Below the pieces are notes generated by a model that saw only the letters and a list, made by a program, of their open reading frames with translations, was not told the origin of the DNA and did not search any database. The position numbers and the translations under genes were made by a program. Positions 46,276 through 58,105 of a stretch of DNA of 64,000 nt are shown here, in pieces. The stretch is from Berberis thunbergii (lineage: Eukaryota; Streptophyta; Magnoliopsida; Ranunculales; Berberidaceae). The stretch lies in assembly GCA_003290165.1 (NCBI GenBank), contig QNQO01008285.1:62001-126000 (forward strand). Direction: 5' to 3'. The first letter of the stretch is position 1, and every line of letters begins with the position of its first letter.

Positions 46276-46476
46276 GAAGACACAACGTCTTTGGTCGTGC
46301 TTGCTATACTACACAATCAATTCAAACTTACATAAACAATCCTTAAAAAAAATTAAATAATTTACATTGCAAAATCACATGACAATTTAGGGTGCTAAAT
46401 AATCATTGAAAAAAATATTCATAATAATTTACAGTGTTCGGAGTTGTTGTGCTAAATAGTCGTTGCCTTTCTAAAA

Positions 46477-47205
46477 CTACCCAAGTCACAACCCAACATA
46501 AACTAATGGGTTATTTACCATTTAACCCCCACAAATTCTGTTTATTCTGTCTAACCCCTATTTTAAGGGTTGACAGTTTGTAAGTCAATACCTTTGACTA
46601 CCAGAAACCATTAGATTTTTTTAAATGCTGGAAATACCCTCACGTGCCAAACACATGATGGGTACCAAACAGAAATTGCTAGCATAATTTGGGTGGCAAA
46701 TGGTAAAAATCCAACACTTTTTAGTTTATCCAACATTACCCCATTGTACACCTCCCGCACTCCACAAACAACATTTCAAGCACATCAAAATAAGACCTCT
46801 AGAAACCATTTGGGACAACAAACAAGAGTGACTGAATGAGATGAATGCATACTTTTTAAATAGCAAGTATTTTCTTCAAAAGTCACAACAATGAAATAGG
46901 AAAGATCACACTCGTTGATGACTAGAATTGGTTCGAGTCAAATTAGGAGCTTCCAGATAATCATCAGTGCCATCTCCATATTCTTCATTAGGTGATAGGA
47001 GTGATGATCCCATCCATGCCTTGAAACCTTTGTTTACACGTCTCTCCACATCTGGAGACACTTCTTGAGAGGCAACCTCCAACCTCTCAAGCTTGAAATT
47101 ATGACCTACAGATTCCCCCTCATCAAGAATCACTGATGTTTTCCTTTTAAGAAAGAAAGCAGTTTACTAGTTGTTGATATGTTGCTACTAGAATGGATTG
47201 ATTGA
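46477..47205. other. Spacer, no gene recognised
   Basis: A 75-aa minus-strand ORF (46906-47133) shows no domain I know. The stretch 46505-46580 (GGGTTATTTACCATTTAACC, CCCCACAAATTCTG) resembles the style of the 25.7-kb long-TIR ends, but no partner was found. Confidence 0.4.
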
Positions 47206-47209
47206 CATC

Positions 47210-49845
47210 CAGTTTACTAGTCGTTGATATGTTCCTAATGCGTTTTTCAGACCAAACGACATCACCGAATACCAGTACATCCGTTATTCAGTTATGAAGG
47301 GTGTCTTCTCTTGATCTGGGGGTGCATTTATATCTAGTTATATCCGGCATAAGCATCCATAAAGCTTAGAAGGTTGTGTCCGGACATGGCGTCCATGATC
47401 CGATCAATGCGATGAAGTGGAAAGTTGTCTTTCAGACAAGCCTTATTCAGGTCTGTGTAATCCACACAGACTCTCCACTTCACATTCTTCTTTTTCACTA
47501 AGACGATATTCGCCAGCCAGTCTAGGTGTCGTTCATCCTTAATCATGTCAGCATTAAGTAGCATTTGTACCTCTTCATTGATGATCCAATTTGCTTTGGG
47601 GGCCATAGGTCTCTTCTTATGCCTGATTGGTTTCTGCTCTGGGTCAACTTCCAGTTGACGATTGATCACAAGGAGGTCAATCCCCACTATTTCTCGCATC
47701 GTCCAAGCAAAGATGCCATGATTCTCCCTCAACAAATTTATCAGGCGCCTCCGCCAATGCTTTGCTCAGGCGGGAACCTATATGGATGAATCTGTTGTTA
47801 TCAGGGCTATCAAGGTAGACGGTGACTGGTTTTTCCTCTGGCTAGCCAACATTTGATCTTCCCTTCGGACTAACTTGAGCCTCATCGTCCAAACGGGGAG
47901 ACCCTTTTTCATTTCTGGACCCAGCTCTGAGATGTCTGACCTACGGGCCTAGACTATGATTGCTAGTTGTTCAACTGCTTCAATATTACATAATGGTAGT
48001 CTGTTGCTGATGGTTTATATCCTCGAATGGTCCCTACCTCGTGATTGGCGGGGTACTTGATGCACTAATACAAAGTGAAAACTACCACCTCCATCTGATG
48101 GAGCTAAGGCCTTCCCAAGATGATATTGTAGGTGGATGGAGCATCAACCACCATGAACTCCTAGAACAAGACTTTCTGCAGTTGTGGCTCTCCCGCTACT
48201 ACCGTCAGGCTAATCTACCGACGGAGAACATTTCTCCCCTATAAACCCAATCATGGGGTGAGTGGCGGGCATCAAGTTCTCCTATTTCAGCTGCATGTAA
48301 CGGAATGCATTTAGGAATAAGACGTTTAGGGAGCTTTCTATGTTTACTAAGGATCTCTTCACTTTCCATTTCGCTATCAGGACTAAGATAACTAGGGTGT
48401 CATTATGAGGTAACAGGATGCCCTGGAAGTTTTTATCCGTAAATGTAAGGGACGGGCTCGATATAGGGCTCTGAACACGAGCGTATTGCACTAGTTGGTC
48501 TTCGTTGGTGGATTTAGTCTGCATCTCACGGAGCATCCCTTTTCGAGACCTGTTGGATTGCTTACCATCCAAACATACCCCATGCAGTACGTATATAATA
48601 TCGGTCGTCTTTTCTTCTATTTCTTTTACGACCTCTTCTTTTTTCTTCCCTCGGTCTTGCCTCTTATCCGTGCTCAAGAATTCTTTGGTTTTCCTTTCCT
48701 GATCCAGTACTCAATCTCATTTATCAGATTCTTGCTGTCTTCAATGTCGTGGCCACTGCCTTTGTGAAAGGAGTAGTAATTGCCAGTGTCTAGCCATGAA
48801 GGATCTCCACGGAGTTTGGAGGGCCACTTCACTTCTCCCCATTTTTAATGATATTGAGGATGTCAAACAGGGTGGAGTTGAGGGGAGTGTAGGATCTAGA
48901 TCCGACGAAGTTAGAGGCTTTTCTTGCCTCGTCCAACCAGAATTCGACTAACTGTCACTTCCGTTTCCTTTTGTTTTTGTCGTCATCTTTCTATTTCTTT
49001 ATTTCCTTATTGTCTCGAGGGCTAGGGAAACGTTCTTCTTACTTTCTCCTCCATTTTCGGTGGCCCACATCTCCTCAAGGGTGATGTACTTCTAAGTGCT
49101 CTTTAGCAGGTCTGCCATGTCCGCCAGAGGCTCCAAGGTTAGGAAGTTGTAGAATTGGCATCCCCTTAGGCCTGAAGTGAAGGTTGTGACTGAGGTATCG
49201 TCGCTTCAGCCATCGATCAAAGTTAACTAATCATTGCAGTGGGTAACGTACTCCCTCAATGTTTCATTTGGCTTTTGCTTGAAGCTGAGCAAATAATGCA
49301 AACCCTTCCTATTATTTTGGCTGCCGACAAAGAGAGTGATAAAAGTTTTGGCCAGTGTCTGAAACGAGTTAATCGACCTTGGGGGAGACTGTGAAACCAA
49401 GTCAACGCTGCTTTCTTTAGGCTGGTGGGAAATGTTTGCCACATGATTGCTTCAGATCTTTCTTCAACGCCATCACGTGATGGTAACGGCGTAGGTGGTC
49501 GGACGGGTCCGATGTCCCATCATAGAATTCTAGCTTTGGGGTGCTGAACTTTTTAGGCAGTAGTGTGTTCATGATCTGATCCGTGAATGGGGGAGGGTGA
49601 GGTTGTATAACACATCTGGATTGGTGGCCCCAAGCTAGAGGGGATTTTGTGTAGTGGGCTTGTCAGCCTTAGACATCGGGTCTCCATAGACCGCTCCATT
49701 CCCCAGGTTCTTGTCGTCCTTGGTCCCCTGAGAGCTAGTAGGGACATTGTGACTTTCCTGAACTCATTCCCTGATCTCGTGCGGGGAAACGGTTCTTTCT
49801 GCTTCCTTGTCACTGCCCGCGGATGGTGGGTTTTGTTGAGCAAAC
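47210..49845 (-). pseudogene. Ty3/gypsy (Tat-type) gag-protease-RT remnant
   Basis: Read on the minus strand: gag core (KLEFYDGTSDPSDHL near 49520; then AALTWFHSLPQGRLTRF and KQKPNETLREYVT in shifted frames), a linker HDIEDSKNLINEIEYWIRKG (about 48700), an aspartic protease region (SLTFTDKNFQGILLPHND, 48282-48470) where the usual Asp is replaced (NIESS), YNIILGRP near 48110, and the start of reverse transcriptase (WLANIVLVKKKNVKWRVCVD, LLSFMDAYAGYN; then SFGLKNALGTYQR near 47215). Integrase, RNase H and the 3' LTR are missing, and the frame is broken many times. The wording of the RT fits the Tat lineage. Confidence 0.82.
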
Positions 49846-49849
49846 ATTT

Positions 49850-50879
49850 CCACTACCCAAGTAATCTGATGCACTTGGGCTAAGAGTTGATCCACCCTAG
49901 GGTATGTTGTGACTGCAACAAGCGCACGAGCATGGGATGATTATCTCCTTGTGGCTGGCACCACCAGAGCTGGTGGTACTGCACATGCTCGAGCTTTTGA
50001 GAGCTCGACGACTTCACCATTAGTACGAGATCTTATGGCTACCAATTTTTTAGGAACTTGTCGCCCCCACGGACGATGCCAAGCTGATAGATCAGTTTTC
50101 GTTCCCCTTGACCTTGACCTGCAAAAAGGAACAAACGTGATCCAAATACCATCGTTGTGGCGGGCGATAACACTATGATGCTAAAGTCAGACAAGGCGTA
50201 GATAATGTATTTCTTGAGATTAGGGTTCTGTACACTTATTTCCTCAACCTTGTGCCATATTTATCATGAGAGGGTCCTTGTTCGACTATGTCTTTCGTGG
50301 TGTGGTTTATGAAAATATATTTGTTATAGATCATTTCTTTGTTGAGAGTTGTCCATGCAGGAGAGTTTTCGTGCACGACTTATACTATAATGTATGTTTT
50401 ATACTCTAATGTATATTTCTTAATAGGATTCAATGTCTTATTGACTTGCTTGTCTTAAGTCAAACTCCTAGATATTTACCTTGTTTGGTCTTACTGGTTC
50501 TTGGTTTGACCATTTGACTTATGAGCTGAAAAGAGCCTGGTTGCTTGGGTACAATTCTTAGATATTGGCTCTGTGGGCTTGGAGTGATCTGGGCTTGATA
50601 CTCTGTCTTTTAGGCTATATCAAATTAGGGTTCGCTCCTCTCTACTGACGAGATCATCATGCTATGTGTACGGAGTAAATTATAAGACTGATATGATGTA
50701 ACATCACCTCTAATGGTAGATTTTAAAAGCAAGGTGTCATTTTGTCTTTAGAGACGGTCACACCACTCCTATCGACACACCTTCATAAGCTTTGCATGTT
50801 ACAAAGGTGTATCGACCACATTCTGCACCTATCAAAAAATTAAAAATCATTAAAATGATAAGATTGGAACCTGCTTCTA
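49850..50879. other. Probable leader/LTR of the Ty3 remnant; not resolved
   Basis: Lies upstream (5') of the gag on the minus strand, so the 5' LTR and leader are expected here. No TG...CA pair or primer site could be fixed because the other LTR is missing. No gene seen. Confidence 0.35.
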
Positions 50880-51350
50880 TCTCACCTTGGCATACAATAA
50901 ACACTGATGGTTGGAGTCTCGGTTATCCAGGCCCTGCGATAATTCAAGATTATTAGGGACATTGTATTATGGGGTAAAGCAGATCAATTCGCATGCAACG
51001 TTGTACGCAAGGGGAAGGAATGGCACTCATGATAGACTTAAAACTTGCTCTCTCTTGTGGTATTACTCATATCATCATTCAATCTAATTCAAATCTGTGC
51101 CACAGGTTCTCAAAACAGCAGTGACAATGACGACTGTCTCCTCTGACTCTGATTCCTCAATCCAAGCACTAGATCCCGATAATTCACAAGTGCATTCAGA
51201 TTAATCATATCTACGGATAAGGGAATCAGGCTGCTGATTGGCTTGCTTACGCAACATCTCAAGGGCAGACTTTTGGATAGTTTTCATCATGTCCTTCAAA
51301 TGAGCTACAACAGATTTTATAGGGAAATTCTAAAGTGCACTGGTGGCACC
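50880..51350 (+). pseudogene. LINE RNase H fragment
   Basis: Frame-broken RNase H: WHTINTDGW..GYPGPAIIQD, GEGMALMIDLKLALSCGITH, IIIQSNSN and, near 51230, QAADWLAYATSQGQTF. This matches the C-terminal RNase H of plant LINEs. No reverse transcriptase before it. Confidence 0.75.
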
Positions 51351-51549
51351 AAGCACACCACCAGGCACTGTAGTAGTGCTCGATTTTATATGCAGATGTA
51401 GTTGGGCGACACACCCCACAATTATGTAACATATCTGAACCATGTAACTATTTTCAACAGACGAACATTGAAATGTGTATCTCGAGAGGCTCTCCCTAGA
51501 ATTTCTGAATCAACAAACCAATGAGCAATGTCAGGAGTAATTGTGTTTT

Positions 51550-52238
51550 TTAATTGAAAAAATACTATTATACATTTTTGTCTTCACATTAATTTTTCGA
51601 TTCCGACAATGCCCTCCCAACTTTTATTGTGTTTACTAAGAACAATCAAAAGTTAGGTAAAAGTGACAAGGTGTTTGTGTCTTTAAAGGAAAAACATTAT
51701 TACACTTTTGCCTTTCCAAATTCAAATTATTTATGATTAGACACAACCTCTCTCAATATTTATTAATTATACCTAAGCCCCTAATATAAATTATATCAAA
51801 CCCTCCAATTATCTATAAATTATAAATAGGCCCTTACATCTAACTTTTCGATATTCCCATTTTGCCTTCCACACTTCATAATATTTAAAATCCAAACCAA
51901 CCCCTCTTAAACGTTGATATAATATATTTAAGCCCCTAACATAATTTATTTCAAGCCTCACAATTATTTATAAATTATAAAAAATACCTTTACAACTAAA
52001 GCCCTTAATATAATAATTATTGTCCATTTTGCCATTCATATTTCACATTATTATTTTCCATTTTGTCATTCATATTTTTACAATCAAAATCAGTACCTCT
52101 GAAACATTAATTAATTATACTTAAGCCCTTAATATAATAATTATTTGAAGTCTTTTAATTATTAATAAAATATTCATAGGCCCTTAAATAAAAATAAAAA
52201 GTATTGCATATTCGCGCACGTAGCGCGTCCACCACTGG
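51550..52238 (+). mobile_element. Helitron-like 3' end with AT-rich body
   Basis: Ends CGCGCACGTAGCGCG (5-bp stem, 5-base loop, 52213-52227) then TCCACCACTGG with T next, fitting the Helitron rule of a 3' hairpin followed by CTRR inserted before T. The body repeats AAGCCC(T)TAATATAA / TAATTATTTGAAG words several times and resembles 38330-38720 in reverse. The 5' TC end was not located. Confidence 0.4.
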
Positions 52239-52272
52239 TCTATGTCACTCTATGCTTGTTTAATAAATAAAA

Positions 52273-53148
52273 GGCAACATCTATTTGGCTCCACAGGTTA
52301 CACTCACCCATACCACTTTTTTTTTTTTTTAATTTACATTTTTTCCCACAACACCCATAAAACCTACTATTCATCTTTTTTTTATCCTCACTTCTCAAGA
52401 ATAATAGAAACAACATGGAAATGGGTACTGAGGAAGGGAGCGATCGATTGTCAGGACGGTGAGAGACGACCGGTCATGGCGAAATATAGAGGAGATGAAG
52501 CAACAACCAATGCCTCCCATTCTCCATTTTTTCTTCTCCTTCTCCTTCGCCTCTCCATCTTCCTTTTTCTTCTCCTTCCCCTCTCCCATTTCTCCCAATA
52601 TATCTTCTTCTCCATTCTTTTTTTTCTCACATTACAAACCGTCGCCCCTCTCTATCTCCTTTTTCTCCTTCCCCTCGCACTTTGTTTTTTTCGCCCTTGT
52701 GGCAACCCTTGCGAGGATGGGTTCCCCACTCACACGGGTCGCAGCCAGGGCAAAAAAACAGTGCGAGGAGAAGGAAATAAAGAGGGGCGTCGGCAAAATC
52801 GAGGTAGAGATCCTATAAAGGCTCCAGATCTTGTGCTTCTTCGACTTCATCTTAAATTTTGATTTGAAAGAATGGATAGGATATGCGAGGGGAGCTTTGA
52901 GGTTCCCCCGAATGGGGCGAGAAGAGTGGAGAAGAAAAGAAGATGCAGAAAAGAAGAAGGGTAATGGCGGGAAAAGATGAAGTTGAGAAGGGAAAGAGAG
53001 TTCTTTATCGTTTTAAATTTGAGAGAGGAGAAAGATTTAAGTTTTTATTTTATAGTTGGTGTGGGACAAAAAGTGCATGGTGTAGGAAAGTAAAAATTAG
53101 ATAGGTGGTGTCTGTAAGTGGAAGTTGTGGTGCTAAATAGTCGCAGCC
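52273..53148. mobile_element. Non-autonomous relative of MULE-B, 876 bp
   Basis: Ends GGCAACATCTATTTGGCTCC and (reverse complement) GGCTGCGACTATTTAGCACC match the MULE-B termini; perfect 9-bp duplication TAAATAAAA (52264-52272, 53149-53157). The interior is CT-rich then AG-rich; the long overlapping ORFs on both strands (206 and 119 aa) are low-complexity and not convincing genes. Starts 34 bp after the Helitron-like end. Confidence 0.85.
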
Positions 53149-53157
53149 TAAATAAAA

Positions 53158-55103
53158 TCTTTTTTTTCTTTCCAAATGGTGTTGTTGATTGCAATGGCTC
53201 TTCAAGAGCCGTTCATGTTTCATTATTGGCAGAAAATGCAGTGGGAATTCGAAAGGTAGAGGTAAAAGATTGAGACGTACTTGGGTATCAGTATATACCA
53301 CCACTAGTATGCCCAAATTCAAGCTGGGATGGGCGTGGCTCCTCATCAGTACCTCAACTTCCACATTGTGCAAGCCAAAGACGCAACAATCTCCCACATT
53401 TGTAGACTACGATTGCGTCGTTCCATAGGCCCAAACCCAATCCATCACTGTTTGTTCTAGGATATTTATGTCAAGTTTCAACTTGCCTACTGAAAAGAAA
53501 TGTTCTAGCTTGGAGTCCCATCACCGTTTCTAGTACTAAATTTCAATAGGTTTGAAAAGAAATATCAATTTACTTGTATGCAAGGATTGTGATTTTGTTT
53601 TTCGAGTTAATTTGGGTTTTCTGTTTTTAAGAAATATTTTGGTGAGTAAAGAAAAAATGTAAAATTATCTAGAATACATGAAATATATAATGAATTTCGA
53701 GGGTATATTAAATATGTAAAAAAATAATATGCAAGTAAATAAATGTATTAAACACATTAAATGAAACCAAAATACCTATAATTAGAAAATCAAGTAGTGG
53801 TTAAAAAATCATTATATAAGTAAAAGAGGTGATAATTAGGAAATTAGGGGGGTGGTTAATAAATGATAATTAGAAAAAAAAAGACTCAAAATTTACAAAA
53901 ATATCCCAAAATTTTTAAAAATATCCTCAAAAAATGTAATTTTCAGTAGTTGATTTTGTATTTTTACAAAAAAATGTTACTTTTTATTTCGCCCATTTTT
54001 TTTCCTCGTAATTTCAAAAAAACAAAAATTTCGTATAATTTCGCGAAATCACATTCCTTGCTTGTATGTATATTATACTCGGATAAAGATGGATCATACT
54101 TTTCTATTGAGTATGAGATTCCTAGAATTATTAAGGATGTAAAAGGACCAAATTTGATTTTAAGGGATTCATTTTGCTATATTTTTCTCTCCAAAATTTT
54201 TTCAAGGGAGATGCTACATGTAGCAGACTATTTGGCTCGATTGCACAAACTCTTTGTTGCACTGACCTAAAATATGTACATTGGCTTACATTTTTTTTAA
54301 TCAATAAGAACCATTTGGTAGTTAAATTTTCTTGTTTGTGAGCATTAATTTGTTCTTGATAAAAAACAAAAGTAAATCTCATCAATAAAATTAAGCTTCA
54401 AGCATGAATTCTTAACTTTCACATTTGTGTACAAAAAATATCAAAGATACACTAACTATTGTCACAAGTTCTATAATAAATAGTAAACACTGTGGTTGGT
54501 TATTTATATAGGACGTTGTACGAATGATTCTTATTGTAAAATTTTGGAGGTAGAGTTCTTGGGTTTGAATGCAATTTTTAATAGTTGTAACCACTTACAT
54601 TTTTTTATAATTTATTTATTGACGCTCCTAAACGATAAAATTTCATCAGCAAATGGTTTCCATTAAATAATAGAAAAAGTACGTTGGTGTTACATCTTTT
54701 AGGTTGGTGCAACAAAATGTCGAGGGAACAAAGAGTCGGGTACACGTAGTAAATCCTTTTTAAAAAAATACTAGGAAATTGGGTTTTACAACCTGGGTGA
54801 CGTAGCGCGATCTTGAAAGAATGATGAAATTTCCAAAGTGTTAATAGTATCTTGAGGCTGTAACAACCTCCTCCTCTGATGCTACATCATCCTAGTTGCA
54901 GAATTTTCCATTTTCTTAGATAATAATAGTACTAATAAAATAACAGTTACAGACTTGCCTAGGGTTTCAACACATTTGCTTGTGTGGTAACTTAGAACAT
55001 CTCCAAGTTACAACCAATTAAATAACCTCGTAACCAACTCAAATAAATTATTAACCTAAAATAATTTATTAGTCTTCAACTAAACCGGTTACATAGATTC
55101 ATT
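53158..55103. other. Spacer, no firm gene
   Basis: Low-complexity and AT-rich. The plus-strand ORF ending near 54270 (FSREMLHVADYLARLHKL) vaguely recalls a LINE RNase H C-terminus but is too short to call. A 115-aa minus ORF (53050-53397) is unrecognised. Confidence 0.4.
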
Positions 55104-55160
55104 TAGGGGTGGAGTCAGGATTGCAGACAAATGGGTGCCAAAAAAAAATCACTAATAATT
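55104..55160 (+). mobile_element. Left end of a second hAT-5-type element
   Basis: TAGGGGTGGAGTCAGGATTG then CAGACAA matches the hAT-5 left end (37763). No right end was found downstream, so it is a fragment or has lost its partner. Confidence 0.5.
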
Positions 55161-56235
55161 TAATTGTTAAAATAAATTGACAAATATGATAAATATAATT
55201 TACCAACTCTATCAAGCATTTTTGTGAGCAGAAGCAACCCTATTTTTACAAACTTTTAGCTCTTCTCCTACAATGAGTATCCCTCTTCGCCTGCATTTCC
55301 TCTTGTCAATTACCCCAAAAAGAACATGACCATCACCACAACAAGTAGGTGTTGTTGTTGTTAAGCTCAAGTTCAAAGAAGACTGACATCATATTTCAAG
55401 AGATAATGAAGCCTCAATAGGGAGCGTAGTTAATGTAGTAGTTGTGCTGGTGGTACTGGTGTTTGTGATATTGATAGAATCAAATTGAGACCCAAACTTC
55501 AACTTATTTGTTGGAGTTGTCAAGTGAGGTGATTATCAGAATTTAATCGAGTTTTTTCAAAACTAAATAATTTTAGTTTAGTGGACACACCTTTCCTTGA
55601 ATATGGTTTCAGTTCATTGGTGGCGGTACTAGTGTTTTTTCAGAACTTCTTGGTTTTCAAAACAACAAGACCCATAATTTATGCCAATGACATGACAACT
55701 CAACGATTAGAGCTTGACGGATGGTACCACCAGGTTATGAGTTCAGATGTCAAACTCCTTTTCCCTTCTGAAATCATGAACAACATAAGTGAAAAATAAT
55801 CTATTTTTATCATCCTTAACAAAGTTATCGTTGAATATATTTAGAGTTCCCACCATCCAACTATGATCATGAAGTTCCATCAGGGCCAAACCCAATCCAT
55901 AATTAAGTGCTTACTCTACGATTATGTACCTAAAGTTCCACCTTGTCTGAACCCAGTCTCATGCATTTGAAATGACATCATTAAAATTTTTTTTTAAAGA
56001 AATGCCATAATTAGTTATACTAAATTTTCTTTCTTGTTCGAAAGGAAAATCATTTTACTTGTATGTATATATTAATATTTAGATAAAGTTGGACTCTATA
56101 CTTTTCTATTACCATGATTTTGCTAGAGTATGCAGGGATACAAAAGGGCCATCCCAATATCTTGAAATGAAACGTAAATATTTACTAAGAGTTTCAACAA
56201 GACAACACAAAAGCTATAGAATAAATTGAAACTCA
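55161..56235. other. Spacer, no gene recognised
   Basis: The 72-aa ORF at 55581-55799 has no known domain. AT-rich remainder. Confidence 0.4.
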
Positions 56236-56553
56236 GGGTGTGTTTGGTTGGATGGAATTTCATGTCATGAAAATTTATGAGGAGATCCCTACATTTAAGA
56301 CTAAATTTATGTAGCACTCATCATTCACCATTAGATATTGTGATAAATAGTAAGAATGAAAGTCTTATAAACATAAGAATCACACTTATTTGTCCCCCAA
56401 AGCACGCGATTCTCATGTTCATGAGACTTTCATTACCACTATTAATCACAAAATCTAATGGTGGATTGGTGAGTGAACCTCAAATTAACTTAAATTTTGG
56501 TGATCATCTCATGAATTCCTTTGGCATAAGATTGCTTCAAACCAAACACACCC
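56236..56553. mobile_element. Harbinger-type MITE, 318 bp
   Basis: GGGTGTGTTTGGTT ... AACCAAACACACCC ends; the interior GAATGAAAGTCTTATAAACA / TCATGAGACTTTCATTACCA forms a long hairpin, homologous to 17880-18246. The flanks do not show a clean TTA duplication, so the site has decayed. Confidence 0.8.
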
Positions 56554-56627
56554 TTTAAATCAAATCACCTATCACAAAAATGTATAGAAGCAACCCATAT
56601 GATTCTTTATGATTATTTATTATTTAT

Positions 56628-56655
56628 TCATATATATATATATATATTATATATC
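56628..56655. repeat. (TA)n microsatellite
   Basis: About 10 TA units followed by an imperfect extension. Confidence 0.85.
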
Positions 56656-56659
56656 CACC

Positions 56660-58105
56660 GAAAATATTAATTACATCATATACATATTTCCTGATGCAAA
56701 AAGTATAGCTTCCGGTATGTAGCTAAATATTGGCTCTACTTTAGTATCTAGATAATTTTAAACATTGTCCCAACAGATAAACTTTGAGGTTAAGTTTAGA
56801 ATTAAGCAATCAATGAGTTATCACGAAATTGCAGAGAATCATTCTCACATTTTTAAAATTAAGGAATCCATTGAAGAACACAGTCTCATGAAATTCTTTA
56901 CAACTATCGTAACAAAATGTCATTTTCTGATGCGGTGCCAAGATTGGCCTTTGCAAGACTTACAATAGTACAACTCAATTAGCAAACGAAGTCTCTCAGA
57001 GAGTATTGGTTTAACCAAATCACTATTATCACTTCATCTTGTAAAGTCTTGCAATTCTCCAAGCAAGCCCAATATTCGTTTTCTAATTTCCAACCTAAGC
57101 CTGAATTAAACTCATCAAGTTAGTTGGGTTTGGGCTGGTGGACTAGGTCAGTTGTTTATATTTCTTATTTATTCAACAAAATAAATGGCATAGTTACTGT
57201 AGATTCTACCTTAAAAGAAAGATGACTCCAAAATGCACATTATTCCAAGATAAAGTAACTGGATGAACTCAACTTTATTGGACACCCATACTAATTTTTC
57301 CAAGTATGATTTGGCTAACAGTAACATTTAACAAAAAAATTAATAAAATATTTCAATTAAAAATTCTTGAATGCATCCAAAGGTTTTGAATGCATGGTGG
57401 ATCTAAGTACCTACAGGTTTTAAAGGTGGGTAACTGTAAAAAAAAATTGATCTTTAAGGAAGTAGTAACTTTTATATGCCATGTTAGTAATTAAGTGGGT
57501 GTAACTTTGGTCATATAATGTTGACTTTATATATACCAAGTAATAATAGTTGAGTGTCAAAGATCTACTAGTTGAATTGCTAGAGTTTTGACAGATGGTA
57601 TCATTTGTCACGGGATTTGAACCACTTTTTGATGGTGCAGCGAATATTATTGATCTCTCTTCAGGGTGATGATTCTCATTCATCTTTTGTTATGAATTGG
57701 ATCTGGTGTCATATCATCTGTAATATTAGGCGTTTATTTCTTTTGCTTTATTTTTGAAAATGTAGACACCTCAATACCTAGGCTCACAATTGGCAGCAGA
57801 TGCAGGACATCAAGTTTGTAACAATACTTTATATATCTAATTAGGCCTATGGCTTTTATTACCAAAAAAAAAAAAAAACTAAAAGTAAAGTCACCCTAGT
57901 TAAAACTTACGAGTATGATAACAGTCGGTCTGGGCGTTTTTTTGGATACGGTTGTACTCGAGGACAACAAATTTTAGAGTTGGGTTCCAACGCATAAGTT
58001 CAACGCCAGGCCAAGGTTGTCCGTGCCTCAGGTTAGGCTTTTCGGGCTCGGATTGATCTGTCCAAGTTGCAGACATTATAGTTCCCAAAGAGTAATTCTA
58101 GGGAG
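56660..58105. other. Spacer with an A15 tract
   Basis: No gene recognised. An A15 run near 57866-57881 after CTTTTATTACC could be the tail of a retroposed sequence, but no LINE or SINE body could be assigned. Confidence 0.4.

Larger units (their letters stand above)
35949..46467 (+). mobile_element. MULE-B: 10.5-kb Mutator element (transposase+OTU, antisense PMD gene)
   Basis: Left end GACAACAACTATTTGGTACC (35949) and the reverse complement of the right end GGCAACGACTATTTAGCACA (46467) match at about 80% over 30 bases. Both are flanked by a perfect 9-bp duplication TTTCTAAAA (35940-35948, 46468-46476), the Mutator signature. From the left a transposase with a C-terminal OTU-protease region runs on +; from the right a plant-mobile-domain gene runs on -. 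Two hAT elements (37763-39131, 41149-42138) landed inside. Both genes are broken, so this copy is dead. A short relative with the same ends sits at 52273-53148. Confidence 0.85.

Noticed and set aside
52242..52862. 206-aa ORF
   Set aside because: Starts outside and runs through the borders of a 9-bp-TSD MULE derivative; low-complexity Phe/Leu/Ser composition.
54071..54270. Possible LINE RNase H end (HVADYLARLHKL)
   Set aside because: Too short and without the upstream RNase H motifs.
57595..57882. Possible SINE: GGATTTGAACC (B-box-like, reversed) and A15 tail
   Set aside because: The box would read opposite to the tail; no A box or target duplication.
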